Source of the DNA: Bin87 sp965204905
GTDB taxonomy: Bacteria > Chloroflexota > Dehalococcoidia > Lucifugimonadales > UBA3495
Direction: 5' to 3'
NCBI GenBank assembly: GCA_965204905.1
Contig: OZ242042.1
Coordinates: 2,294,001-2,358,000 of the forward strand
Length of the DNA: 64,000 bases
The notes below the pieces were generated by a model. It saw nothing but the letters and a program-made list of their open reading frames with translations. It was not told where the DNA came from and searched no databases. Of this stretch, positions 1 through 7,790 are shown one piece after another; within the stretch, counting starts at the first letter, position 1; the number at the start of each line of letters is the position of its first letter. Both the position numbers and the translations under genes were made by a program.

Positions 1-156
1 TTCACGTCCTGACACCTCCCCACACCTCGCTGACAGACTACAACACCCACTTCCTGACGCACCTCTCACCGCGCCAACCAATTTCAACTGCGTAAGTCCT
101 ATAACGGATTGGGGTGAGTCAGGCGCGCAAACCGGGTACGCATGAGCGGACGCCAC

Positions 157-990
157 TCATTGCCTCCAGTCGTGGCGCGGCGTCCAGCCCAGCATCCGCT
201 GCGCCTTTGCCGTGCTGATCACGCTGGCGGCGCCTTCCAGCCCGTCCCGTATCTCCACCCGGTCACCGAAGTTGCGCCTGACCAGGTCGATGGTAGGCTC
301 CGCAAACCGGCTGGATGGTTGGGCGAGCATGAAGGCCTCGTACTCTTCTATCTGCGCCTCCAGCGCCAGCACGTGGGCCTCAGCCACGTCCCTGGCGTCG
401 GCGTAGGCCCACATCACCAGCGTCAGGGGATCCTCCGGCGTGGGAGCCGGCCAGGGGAACTCGGCCTGGACCTCGGGAAGCGCCACGTTGGTGAACCGGA
501 GGCTGACCACGGTGGTGCCGGAGTTGCGGGCGATCATTCGGCCGATATCCTCGCCCACCTGCTTGGTCAGGCCGTAGGGTTCGAAGGGCATCATGGGATG
601 TTCCTCATCCAGCGGCAAATACAACGGCACGAAAGCGTTGCCGTCGTGGGCCCACCCCATGCCGAAGGCGCTGGAGGAGAACACCACGCGCCGCAGACCC
701 AATTCCGCCGCCGACATCATGACGTTGAAGTCGCCAGCCACGTTGTTCTCGAAGATGACTCTGGGGTCGGCCCGCTGCGGGCCGGGGATAGCGCCCATGT
801 GCACGACGGCGTCCGCGCCCCTGAGCAGATCCGTCACGCCCGCCGCATCCGATAGTTCACAGCGGACGAACTCCGCGGGAAGGTCATCCGCCAGCACGCG
901 GTCGGTGGCGAGGACTTCCTGGCCTCTATCGACCAGGAGTTGCACTACGCGGCGGCCCAGCCTTCCGGCCGCTCCCGTGACTACTATCAT
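157..990 (-). CDS. NAD(P)-dependent epimerase/dehydratase family protein (extended SDR)
   Basis: A 277-residue extended short-chain dehydrogenase/reductase. The N-terminus carries the Rossmann glycine motif GAAGRLG at 6-12, an SSS run at 105-107 supplies the catalytic Ser, and Tyr139/Lys143 form the YxxxK pair (YGLTK). Length and layout match sugar-nucleotide epimerase-like and uronate dehydrogenase-like enzymes; the substrate cannot be read from sequence. The ATG at 990 has a GGAGG ribosome site about 5 bases upstream. It lies 12 bases after the amidase stop on the same strand, so the two are probably co-transcribed. The family is certain, the exact activity is not. Confidence 0.88.
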   Translation of the reverse strand: MIVVTGAAGRLGRRVVQLLVDRGQEVLATDRVLADDLPAEFVRCELSDAAGVTDLLRGADAVVHMGAIPGPQRADPRVIFENNVAGDFNVMMSAAELGLRRVVFSSSAFGMGWAHDGNAFVPLYLPLDEEHPMMPFEPYGLTKQVGEDIGRMIARNSGTTVVSLRFTNVALPEVQAEFPWPAPTPEDPLTLVMWAYADARDVAEAHVLALEAQIEEYEAFMLAQPSSRFAEPTIDLVRRNFGDRVEIRDGLEGAASVISTAKAQRMLGWTPRHDWRQ

Positions 991-1002
991 GATTTCCTCC
1001 GG

Positions 1003-2517
1003 CTAACCCCGTGGGTTGTTGCGGTCGTAGGCATCGGCGGCGCACAGGACCGTGGCATCTTCTCCCGTGCGGCCCACGAGCATCATGCCGATGGGCAGAC
1101 CGTCGGATGTTCCGCAGGGCACCGAGATGGCCGGATGGCCGGACACGTCAAAGGGGCAGGTGTTAGGGATCATTTCCAGCGCCCGGTCGGTGTATTCCTG
1201 GCGGCTGCAATCGGCCGGCGGGATGACTGTGGCTTTCATCGGCAGGGTGGGCATCACCAGCAGGTCATACTCGCTGAGAGCCGCATCGTAGGCGGCGGTG
1301 AGGGTACGGGCCAGGTTCTGGGCCTTGGCGTAGTAGCGGCCGTGGTACCGGTCCTGCATGTACTGACCCATCAGGACTACCAGCTTGGTGGTCTCCGAGA
1401 GGTCGTCGGCCCGGGTCCGCCAGCCGCGGGCGTACACGTCCAGCAGACCGGTGGTATAGTGCCCTTTCCAGTTGGTGCCCATGCTGTTGCCGGCCACCAT
1501 GAGCATGGTTGCGCCCTCCACGGCGATGGCGCGCCAGACGTGGATGCCGTCCAGGTGCCAGGGTATGGACACCGTTCCCACCTCAGCGCCCATGCCCTCG
1601 AACGAACGGGCCGCATTTTCCACCGCCGCGTCCACGTCCGCTTCCGACTCGGGTAGTCCGAATCCTTCCGGCACGATGCCGATGCGGAGGCCGGATACGT
1701 CGCCGGTCAACGCCTGGGTGTAGGCTTGGCGGGAAAGGCCCGCTTTCTGCCGGGGATCCAGCCCGTCGGGTCCGGCGATGGCTTCCAGCAGCAGCGCTAC
1801 GTCGGCAGCGGTTCGGGCCATGGGGCCGGTGTGGTCTAGGGTCAGTTCGATGGGGAATACACCTGTGTAGGGCACCAGTCCGTAGGTTGGCTTGAGGCCG
1901 TAGATGCCGCACCAGCTGGCCGGTATGCGGATCGATCCGCCCTGGTCGCCGCCGATGGCCAGGTCCACCTCGCCGGCCGCGACCAGCGCCGCGCTGCCGC
2001 TGGAGGAGCCGCCGGCCGTGCGCGTGGGGTCATGAGGGTTGCGCACCGGCCCGGTGTCCGACGTGTGGCTGCCGCCGGAGAAACACAGGCTTTCGCAAAC
2101 CGCCTTGCCCCTGATGGAACCACCGGCGTCCAGGATGCGGGTGACAATGGTGGCGTCCACGTCGGGAACGTAGCCCTCCAAGACGCTGGTGCCGTTCATC
2201 ATGGGCACGCCGGCCACGCAGACGTTGTCCTTGATGGCAACGCTCTTGCCGGAGAGAAGCCCGCCCTGGGGGCCGGTGACGTCGCAGCGCCAGTACCAGG
2301 CGCCCAGCGGGTTGTCGTCCGGTTGGGGCCTCGCCCCCGGAGCGCGCGGGTAATTGACCGGCAGGCTGGGCGCGGTGAGCTGATCCAACCGGGCGTAGGA
2401 GTCCAGGATGGGCTGGCTCAGCTCGATGTAGGAATCAACGTCGGCCGGCGAGGGGTTCAGGTTGTAGGCGTCGGCGATGCGGAAAATCTCTTCGACAGTG
2501 GGTTGCCTTACCGCCAT
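1003..2517 (-). CDS. Amidase (amidase-signature family)
   Basis: A 504-residue amidase-signature hydrolase that would cleave an amide to acid and ammonia or amine. The Ser-cisSer-Lys triad is visible: Lys96 in IKDN, the Gly/Ser-rich loop GGSSSGSA near 169-176 with the cis-Ser, and nucleophile Ser195 in DQGGSIRIP. The start is placed at the ATG at 2517 because GGAGG lies 7 bases upstream; a longer reading from 2589 adds 24 residues with no support. A GatA role is unlikely because gatB and gatC are absent. It is followed by the epimerase gene after 12 bases. The substrate is unknown. Confidence 0.9.
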   Translation of the reverse strand: MAVRQPTVEEIFRIADAYNLNPSPADVDSYIELSQPILDSYARLDQLTAPSLPVNYPRAPGARPQPDDNPLGAWYWRCDVTGPQGGLLSGKSVAIKDNVCVAGVPMMNGTSVLEGYVPDVDATIVTRILDAGGSIRGKAVCESLCFSGGSHTSDTGPVRNPHDPTRTAGGSSSGSAALVAAGEVDLAIGGDQGGSIRIPASWCGIYGLKPTYGLVPYTGVFPIELTLDHTGPMARTAADVALLLEAIAGPDGLDPRQKAGLSRQAYTQALTGDVSGLRIGIVPEGFGLPESEADVDAAVENAARSFEGMGAEVGTVSIPWHLDGIHVWRAIAVEGATMLMVAGNSMGTNWKGHYTTGLLDVYARGWRTRADDLSETTKLVVLMGQYMQDRYHGRYYAKAQNLARTLTAAYDAALSEYDLLVMPTLPMKATVIPPADCSRQEYTDRALEMIPNTCPFDVSGHPAISVPCGTSDGLPIGMMLVGRTGEDATVLCAADAYDRNNPRG

Positions 2518-2668
2518 GGTGTAACCTCCAGTTTCTTCTTGACCACGATTAGGGACTATACTACGCCCGGAGAAATCTGACCCAGACACCGTTACCAGTT
2601 CAGTAAAACCCCAGCAACCACCGAGCCGGCGCCAAGCGAGACTGAAACACCGCCGGGAGACGAATCAG

Positions 2669-2839
2669 ATGCAACATCACGACCCCAAAGCGCTGCGCAT
2701 CGCGAGAGCAGTGCAGCAACGTGAGCAGCCCGAACTCGTCATCCTCTTCGGCTCCCGCGCTCGGGGTGAACACGAGGAACTGGTGTGGAGAACCACCGAT
2801 GAATTCCGGCACAACCGCCGCTACGTCAACAGCGTCTGA
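2669..2839 (+). pseudogene. Remnant of an MNT-type minimal nucleotidyltransferase
   Basis: A 56-codon reading frame whose residues 20-34 (PELVILFGSRARGEH) carry the GSRARG signature of minimal nucleotidyltransferases, the MNT half of MNT/HEPN antitoxin-toxin pairs. The frame stops well before the metal-binding DxD region and no HEPN partner follows, although a 17-codon piece in another frame just downstream could be more of the old gene. I read it as a decayed toxin-antitoxin fragment in the 460-base gap between divergent genes. The motif is visible; the decay story is inference. Confidence 0.45.
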
Positions 2840-2977
2840 CCGACCAACCGGACTATCTGGAAAAGACCGTCACCGATTTCGGTTCCTGATTGAGCGGGCC
2901 AAAGCAGCGAGGGCAGGAGCCATCTAAAACCAGCCGCACGAACCGAGAAACAAATACCCTAAACACGGAGGCCGAAC

Positions 2978-4738
2978 ATGCCAGTCAAAGGGACCACTAT
3001 GACCAGTTACCGACCACTGATGCAGGGGGTCAACGGCATGGTTGCCGCCAGCCACCCCAGCGCCGCCATGGCCGGCCTGGAAGTGCTGAAACGGGGCGGC
3101 AATGCTATCGACGCCGGCGTAGCCGTCGGCCTGGCCCTGAACGTCGTGCATGTGGACGATTGCAGTTTCCTGGGCGTCGCCCCCACGGTGATTTACCTGG
3201 CCGACCGCAAGGAGGTTGTCACCGTTGACGGACTCGGGGTCTGGCCCAAAGCTGCGTCGGTAGAGTACTTCCACAAGCACCACGGCGGCAAGATGCCGGC
3301 CGGCGTGCTCTCGTCCCTGACGCCGGCCGCCGCCGGCTCGTGGATTACCTCTCTGTCAAAATTCGGCACGATGTCCTTCGGACAGGTGGCGTCTGCCGCC
3401 ATCAACCTGGCCGGAAACGGGTTCCCCATGTTCCGCTACCTGGCCGGCCGGTTCAAGACCGCCTTCGACCAGTACAACGCCTACCCGTCAACCGCCGAGA
3501 TCTACCTGCCCGGCGGCCGCGCCCCGAAACAGGGCGAGATGTTCTACCAGAAGGACCTCGCCACCACCCTGTCCAAACTTGCCGACATCGAGGCGTCCAA
3601 CGCCGGCAAAGGTCGCCAGGCGGCGCTCAAGGCGGCCCGTGACTATATCTACACCGGCGAACTGGCCCACAAGATCGTCGCCTTCAACCAGGAGATGGGC
3701 GGTCTGCTCACCGAGGAGGACCTGGCCGCCTACCACGTGCAGGTCGGCCCGCCCGCGACAGTGAATTACAAGGGATACGACGTCTACAGCACCGGGCCGT
3801 GGGGGCAGGGGCCGACGTTCCCACAGGCTCTCAAGATTCTGGAAGGGTTCGATTTGGCGTCCATGGGCCACAACTCCGCCCAGTACATCCACACGGTGAG
3901 CCAGGCCCTGAACCTGGCCTTTGCCGACCGGGAGCAGTACGTGGGCGATCCCGATTTCGTCGATGTGCCGCTCAATGAAATGCTGTCAGAAGAGTACCTG
4001 TCCAAGCGCCGCGCCCTCATCGACCCCGACTTTGCCTGGCCCGGCACGCCGCCGGCGGGTGACCCCCGAAACCGCAAAGCGACCATCGCCGGCGCGCCGC
4101 AATCCCCACGGGACGCGGTTACACCCGTCGCCACCGCCGGCGTCAGCGGTGGCGGGACGTCGTACTTCGCCGTTATCGACCGGGACGGCAACATCTTTTC
4201 CTGCACGCCCAGCGAGGGCACCAAGAACGGCGGGCCGATCATACCCGGAACCGGCCTCGCGTTCTCCCTGCGCGGCACCCAGTCCAAGCTCGTCGAAGGG
4301 CATCCGGCATCGGTCGCGGGAGGCAAACGGCCTCGGCTCACGCCGGCGCCGGCCCTGGCGCTGCGCGACGGCGAACCCGTGATGGCTCTGGGCGCCCACG
4401 GCGGCGACCATATCCCGCAGGGAACCCTGCAACTGCTGTTGAACGTCCTGGAGTTCGGCCTTGACTCTCAGGAAGCCGTCGAGGAACCACGCTTCTACAG
4501 CTACAATTTCCCCAGTTCCAACTGGGCGTCAAGGTACGATCCGGGAATGCTGCGCCTGGAAGGACGCATTTCCGATGACGCCGCCGAGGGTTTGCGTGGG
4601 AAGGGCCACACGATAGAGCGGTATCCGGATTGGTGGGAAGGTTCGGCCCTGTACTGCGTCATCACCCGCAATCCCGAGACCGGCGTGCTCCAGGGCGGCG
4701 CCGACCCGCGCTGCGAGGCCTATGCCGTGGGCTTCTGA
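2978..4738 (+). CDS. Gamma-glutamyltransferase family protein
   Basis: A 586-residue Ntn-hydrolase of the gamma-glutamyltranspeptidase family, about the length of E. coli Ggt. The family normally cleaves itself before a catalytic Thr; here that residue is Thr394 in SGGGTSYFAVIDRDGN, close to Thr391 of E. coli. The N-terminal MVAASHPSAA and RGGNAIDA blocks are typical. No signal peptide is seen, so the protein is probably cytoplasmic, unlike periplasmic Ggt, and could act as a glutathione hydrolase or cephalosporin acylase-like enzyme. The ATG at 2978 has GGAGG 6 bases upstream. A GC-rich hairpin lies just downstream. Confidence 0.88.
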   Translation: MPVKGTTMTSYRPLMQGVNGMVAASHPSAAMAGLEVLKRGGNAIDAGVAVGLALNVVHVDDCSFLGVAPTVIYLADRKEVVTVDGLGVWPKAASVEYFHKHHGGKMPAGVLSSLTPAAAGSWITSLSKFGTMSFGQVASAAINLAGNGFPMFRYLAGRFKTAFDQYNAYPSTAEIYLPGGRAPKQGEMFYQKDLATTLSKLADIEASNAGKGRQAALKAARDYIYTGELAHKIVAFNQEMGGLLTEEDLAAYHVQVGPPATVNYKGYDVYSTGPWGQGPTFPQALKILEGFDLASMGHNSAQYIHTVSQALNLAFADREQYVGDPDFVDVPLNEMLSEEYLSKRRALIDPDFAWPGTPPAGDPRNRKATIAGAPQSPRDAVTPVATAGVSGGGTSYFAVIDRDGNIFSCTPSEGTKNGGPIIPGTGLAFSLRGTQSKLVEGHPASVAGGKRPRLTPAPALALRDGEPVMALGAHGGDHIPQGTLQLLLNVLEFGLDSQEAVEEPRFYSYNFPSSNWASRYDPGMLRLEGRISDDAAEGLRGKGHTIERYPDWWEGSALYCVITRNPETGVLQGGADPRCEAYAVGF

Positions 4739-4765
4739 TCGCCCATAACGCGAAACCTGGGTCAG

Positions 4766-4793
4766 GGGGCAACGCCGCAAGGAACGTTGCCCC
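4766..4793. terminator. Hairpin between gamma-glutamyltransferase gene and a minus-strand remnant
   Basis: GGGGCAACG at 4766-4774 pairs perfectly with CGTTGCCCC at 4785-4793 across a 10-base loop. It lies 28 bases after the gamma-glutamyltransferase stop. There is no T-run on either side, so it may be a weak or factor-assisted terminator, possibly bidirectional. Confidence 0.45.
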
Positions 4794-4798
4794 GCAAT

Positions 4799-4893
4799 CT
4801 ATCGCGTCGCCACCGATGCGGCGCAGGCTACGATTGCCTGCTCCCACTCGTCCAGGTCGAAGAAATGGGGGCCGGCGCCAGCGTACACTTGGC
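4799..4893 (-). pseudogene. Possible C-terminal fragment of a dienelactone hydrolase-like protein
   Basis: Reading leftward, about 31 codons ending in TAG at 4799-4801 encode VYAGAGPHFFDLDEWEQ, resembling the last strand and catalytic-His loop (vYpGAgHgFf) of dienelactone hydrolases. Nothing upstream continues the protein. The rest of the 319-base gap holds only the hairpin and the leader of the serine hydrolase gene. Identification rests on one motif and is tentative. Confidence 0.3.
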
Positions 4894-5057
4894 ACAAACG
4901 ACTTGTCGGACTATCGTAGAGGGTGATACAACCACCGGGAGACGCCGCTTTACGGTGTTTCTCTGTCCCCGAAGTGAAGGGACTTTCGAAACAACCTCCA
5001 AGCCGGTTTCAACAGACCATACCCGTCATTTCACGAGCAACAAAGGGAGGTGCCGCC

Positions 5058-6212
5058 ATGACGGCCAGTCCGAAGAGCATCGTACAAGACGCCATTGATG
5101 TCGCCATTGGGGAACGAGGCGAGATCGGCGTCCAGGTGGCAGCATACCTGGACGGCGAATTGGTGGTTGACCAATGGGGCGGCATGGCCGATGAGACCAC
5201 TGGACAGGCGGTCGATGGAGACACCCTGTTCCCGGTGTTTTCCAACATAAAAGCAGTGACCGCGACTGCGCTCCACATCCAGGCGGAGCGCGGATTGGTG
5301 GATTACTACACGCCGGTGGCCAACTACTGGCCCGAATTCGGGAAATACGGCAAGGACAAGGGCACCGTGTTCGACGCGCTGACCCATCGGATCGGGGTGC
5401 CCCTGATGCCCGTGGGGGTCACGCCGGAGTTGATGTGCGACTGGGACTGGATGGTGGGGCAGATCGCGGAGATGCATCCGCTCTTTGAGCCGGGGACCCG
5501 TAGCGGCTACATGGCCTACACCTTTGGCTGGGTGGTGGGTGAGGTGGTGCGCCGCACCGATCCCAAGCGCCGGCCCTTTGGACAGTTCATCCAGGAGGAG
5601 ATCTGTCAGCCGCTGGGCGTTACGGACCTGTGGGCCGGTATCCCGCCCGAGGTGGAGCCCCGCGTGGCCAAGCTCACCAACGTGCCGCCGCTCGGTCCCG
5701 GCGCACCTGGTCTGCCTCCCGACTCCCTACGGTTCCGGGCCACTCCCCCCGAAGTGGGAACCACCCAGGAGGTGTTCGGCCGATCCGATGTGCGCCAGGC
5801 CTGTATCCCGGGAGCCCAGGGGATCATGACCGCGCGCAGCCAAGCACGATTCTGGGCTATGCTGGCCAACGGTGGCGAACTGGACGGCGTGCGGCTCCTT
5901 TCCGAGGAACGCGTGCGGACCTTTCATATACCCAGACCTCCCAGCGACTACGACCCGGTGCATGGCAGGCCCCATCACGGAACCATTGGCGGCTTCCACT
6001 TCGCCGGCAGCCCTGGCATGGGCGCCATGGGCAGCAATCCTTTGGCTTTCGGTCACAATGGGGCCGGCGGGTCGCTGGGCTGGGCGGTTCCTCAGCATCG
6101 CCTGGCGGTGGCCATCCACCACAACCGCATGGTGCCGCACGGGCCGCCGGAAGAAAGTCCGCTTACGCCCATTGGCGGCGCGGTGCGGAAGGCTCTGGGG
6201 ATATCCGAGTAG
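5058..6212 (+). CDS. Serine hydrolase, beta-lactamase class C / esterase EstB family
   Basis: A 384-residue penicillin-binding-protein-like serine hydrolase. The SxxK motif is Ser62-Asn-Ile-Lys65, followed by the Tyr block SGYMAYTFGW near 149-158 and the late HxG-type block GHNGAGG. Such proteins usually hydrolyse esters or beta-lactams and are called EstB-like or LACTB-like. The start at 5058 is chosen over an upstream in-frame ATG at 4923 because AGGGAGG lies 8 bases before it and homology begins there. No signal peptide is seen, so a cytoplasmic esterase role is more likely than antibiotic resistance. Substrate unknown. Confidence 0.87.
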   Translation: MTASPKSIVQDAIDVAIGERGEIGVQVAAYLDGELVVDQWGGMADETTGQAVDGDTLFPVFSNIKAVTATALHIQAERGLVDYYTPVANYWPEFGKYGKDKGTVFDALTHRIGVPLMPVGVTPELMCDWDWMVGQIAEMHPLFEPGTRSGYMAYTFGWVVGEVVRRTDPKRRPFGQFIQEEICQPLGVTDLWAGIPPEVEPRVAKLTNVPPLGPGAPGLPPDSLRFRATPPEVGTTQEVFGRSDVRQACIPGAQGIMTARSQARFWAMLANGGELDGVRLLSEERVRTFHIPRPPSDYDPVHGRPHHGTIGGFHFAGSPGMGAMGSNPLAFGHNGAGGSLGWAVPQHRLAVAIHHNRMVPHGPPEESPLTPIGGAVRKALGISE

Positions 6213-6227
6213 GTTCGGGTATGCTCG

Positions 6228-6590
6228 TGTGAGATACCGGTCAGGCCGGACCCTGACCAGCTTCTGCATGGAGCGCAGTTCGCGGGGCGGGTCCCTGTGC
6301 CGGCCGTAGTCAGTCCAGGACACCTCGGCCACGTACAGGTCTCCACGGGAGTCGATGGCGATGCCGTGGGGTGAATAGAACCGGCCCGACTGGTCGCCGT
6401 AGCTTTGGCGCCCGACCCGGGCCAAGACCTTGCCTTGGGTATTCATCACCGTCACGCGGGAGCCAAGATCCGTGCGGATGTCGTTGGCGCCGATGCCGCA
6501 GAAATACTCGCCGATGTAGATCAGTTCATCGCCGGAACGGTCGTTGATACAGATGGCGGCAGCGCGGGAGAGGTTGGGGTTCCCCCGCAC
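6228..6590 (-). pseudogene. C-terminal remnant of an NHL-repeat beta-propeller protein
   Basis: The minus strand encodes one good C-terminal NHL stretch (ELIYIGEYFCGIGAND, SPHGIAIDSRGDLYVAEVSW, ELRSMQKLVRV). It starts abruptly near 6590 and runs without its own stop into the antisense of the serine hydrolase gene. The two complete NHL proteins further along (near 47 and 48 kb) show what is missing: several upstream blades. The 5' break lies at the CRISPR-repeat-like palindrome. I read this as the stump of a gene removed by recombination. Confidence 0.6.
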
Positions 6591-6605
6591 GCGCGGGGAT
6601 AGACT
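6578..6605. repeat. Solitary CRISPR-repeat-like palindrome
   Basis: The stretch holds CCCCGC-ACGC-GCGGGG preceded by GGTTC and followed by ATAGAC. This strongly resembles a type I-E CRISPR repeat (stem CCCCGC/GCGGGG, GATRRAC tail). No second copy appears about 61 bases to either side and there are no cas genes in the window, so it is at best a single orphan repeat and may be chance. It coincides with the break point of the NHL remnant. Confidence 0.3.
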
Positions 6606-6644
6606 GTATTCAGGTCTCTGAGTTATGTACTTCTTCGAAGCCTT

Positions 6645-6889
6645 TTGGGTAACGTGCTGGTCTGGTTACAAACCGAACCAGATGCTACGAGCAAGGCGCT
6701 GATGGCCAGGTTACAAGCGGAGCATCCGGACCGTCTCATCGAGCTACGGTCGCGGACCATTCAGCACCGGGCGAGGAGTGGTGTCACATTGTGGCCGAGG
6801 AACTGGTTTATGCCGGTACTGCAGAGCCCTTCGTGGAACCGAATAGACTGCCGGAACCGGCGCTAATCGGAGTGGATCCCAGGTGCTAA
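6645..6889 (+). pseudogene. C-terminal remnant of a transposase/integrase (frameshifted)
   Basis: The first part reads KALMARLQAEHPDRLIE followed by RTIQHRAR; after a frame change near 6774 it continues EEWCHIVAEELVYAGTAEP and stops at 6887-6889. Joined, this resembles the tail found in DDE transposases of the IS21/IS481-like type, where a LFxxLQxxxPGRFxxxxLRTLQRRVxxWR segment is followed by a short end. Upstream catalytic domains and terminal inverted repeats are absent, so only a fossil remains. The segment from here to the tRNA-Thr terminator has no further gene. Confidence 0.45.
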
Positions 6890-6956
6890 AGTTCCGGTGC
6901 CATTATCCGGTGAGGCAATGCGGTTGGCATTAGCGTTTGGGCTGTCCGCCCAACCA

Positions 6957-6989
6957 GTCAAAATCGCGCCCGGAATTCCCGGGCGCGAT
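6957..6989 (-). terminator. Rho-independent terminator of tRNA-Thr
   Basis: ATCGCGCCCGG (6963-6973) pairs with CCGGGCGCGAT (6979-6989), an 11-bp stem with a 5-base loop. Read on the minus strand the stem is followed by TTTTG. It lies downstream of the minus-strand tRNA-Thr. A second smaller hairpin (TTGGGC/GCCCAA, 6937-6953) follows it. Confidence 0.75.
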
Positions 6990-7124
6990 CAGGTGCCTAT
7001 TGGTGTGGAGTAGGGTTTGTTGCAGTAGTGTGCTGGGAATTTGTCTAGCAAACTATGTCCAATCCGATTGATACCCCGTTTATTGATACCTTCTCAAGCC
7101 TAGCGCCCATCAGTAATGAGAAAC

Positions 7125-7200
7125 TGGAGCCGATGAAGGGACTCGAACCCTTGACCTGCGGTTTACGAAACCGCTGCTCTTCCGGCTGAGCTACATCGGC
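7125..7200 (-). tRNA. tRNA-Thr(CGT)
   Basis: A full 76-base cloverleaf on the minus strand. The acceptor GCCGATG pairs with CATCGGC, the D arm begins GCTCAGCC, the anticodon loop TTCGTAA sits on a GCGGT/ACCGC stem (anticodon CGT, reads ACG), and the T arm contains GGTTCGAGTCC. The discriminator is T, followed by an encoded CCA at the 3' end (7125-7127). A good rho-independent terminator follows at 6957-6989. Confidence 0.95.
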
Positions 7201-7354
7201 GCCAGTCACATTGTACGACGGCTGCTTCCAGTTTCTCAACTTCCCCGCGCGGATACGCAATGCGCTAAAATACCGCCGGCGATGCGCTCCCTCGCCAACC
7301 GGCGAGTGTGGGCCATGCCCGAATAGATACTTGACGACAGGAGGCACCCAGACC

Positions 7355-7723
7355 ATGTTCGTGCGCATATACACCGGCGACGACGGCCAGACCCACTTTG
7401 AAGATTTGGACTTGCCCTCGGATCGCGCCATCCACAGCGGGATGCAAGTCACTCCCGGCGTGAATTTCCGACGCTTTGAGCCGGGCTACTTCTCCGATTG
7501 GCACACTGCTCCGCGCCGGCAGTACGTCATCACCCTCGCCGGAGAGATGGAGATTGGTATCGGCGACGGCACCAAGCGGCGATTCGGGGCCGGCGACGTG
7601 CTGATGGCGGATGACCTCACCGGGCAGGGCCACACCACAGGAGTGGTGGGCGATCAGCCGCGCATTTCGGTGACCATTCCGATCACGCTATGGTCGCCGT
7701 GGCTGCCGGCTGACGAGGGATAG
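7355..7723 (+). CDS. Small cupin-domain protein
   Basis: A 122-residue single-domain cupin. His50 in DWHTAPRRQYV, Gln56, Glu64 in LAGEMEIGIGDG and His93 in GQGHTT mark the two cupin motifs and the likely metal site. Such small cupins include isomerases, dioxygenases and regulators, and the role is not readable here. The ATG at 7355 is preceded by AGGAGG at 7339-7344; a longer frame from 7211 overlaps the tRNA leader and is not used. It converges on the flavin monooxygenase gene, with an extragenic palindrome between them. Confidence 0.82.
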   Translation: MFVRIYTGDDGQTHFEDLDLPSDRAIHSGMQVTPGVNFRRFEPGYFSDWHTAPRRQYVITLAGEMEIGIGDGTKRRFGAGDVLMADDLTGQGHTTGVVGDQPRISVTIPITLWSPWLPADEG

Positions 7724-7748
7724 TTGGAACAAGCAAGCCGCAGAGCGT

Positions 7749-7776
7749 CTGGATTCCCGCTTTCGCGGGAATGACG
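7749..7776. repeat. Extragenic palindrome, family A copy 1
   Basis: ATTCCCGC-TTTC-GCGGGAAT within CTGGATTCCCGC...AATGACG. A second copy with one compensated base pair (CCGGC/GCCGG) lies at 11643-11671. This type of palindrome is widespread in bacterial intergenic DNA. Lying between convergent genes, it could also act as a terminator stem. Confidence 0.7.
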
Positions 7777-7790
7777 GATCACTGGCGCGG

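Noticed and set aside
1..156. Possible 3' end of a plus-strand gene at the left edge
   Set aside because: Two short open frames end at 93-95 and 143-145, but neither shows a recognisable protein; nothing can be supported.
142..1656. Long plus-strand frames opposite the epimerase and amidase genes
   Set aside because: They lie antisense to clear conserved genes in GC-rich DNA, have no ribosome sites and show no protein motifs.
2600..2812. A 70-codon minus-strand frame before the gamma-glutamyltransferase gene
   Set aside because: It is antisense to the GSRARG nucleotidyltransferase remnant and has no motif or ribosome site.
5727..6590. A 287-codon minus-strand frame over the serine hydrolase gene
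   Set aside because: Only its first third (to about 6228) is NHL-like; the rest is antisense of the hydrolase, so only the remnant is annotated.
6578..6605. CRISPR array
   Set aside because: A single repeat-like palindrome with no second copy, no spacers and no cas genes.
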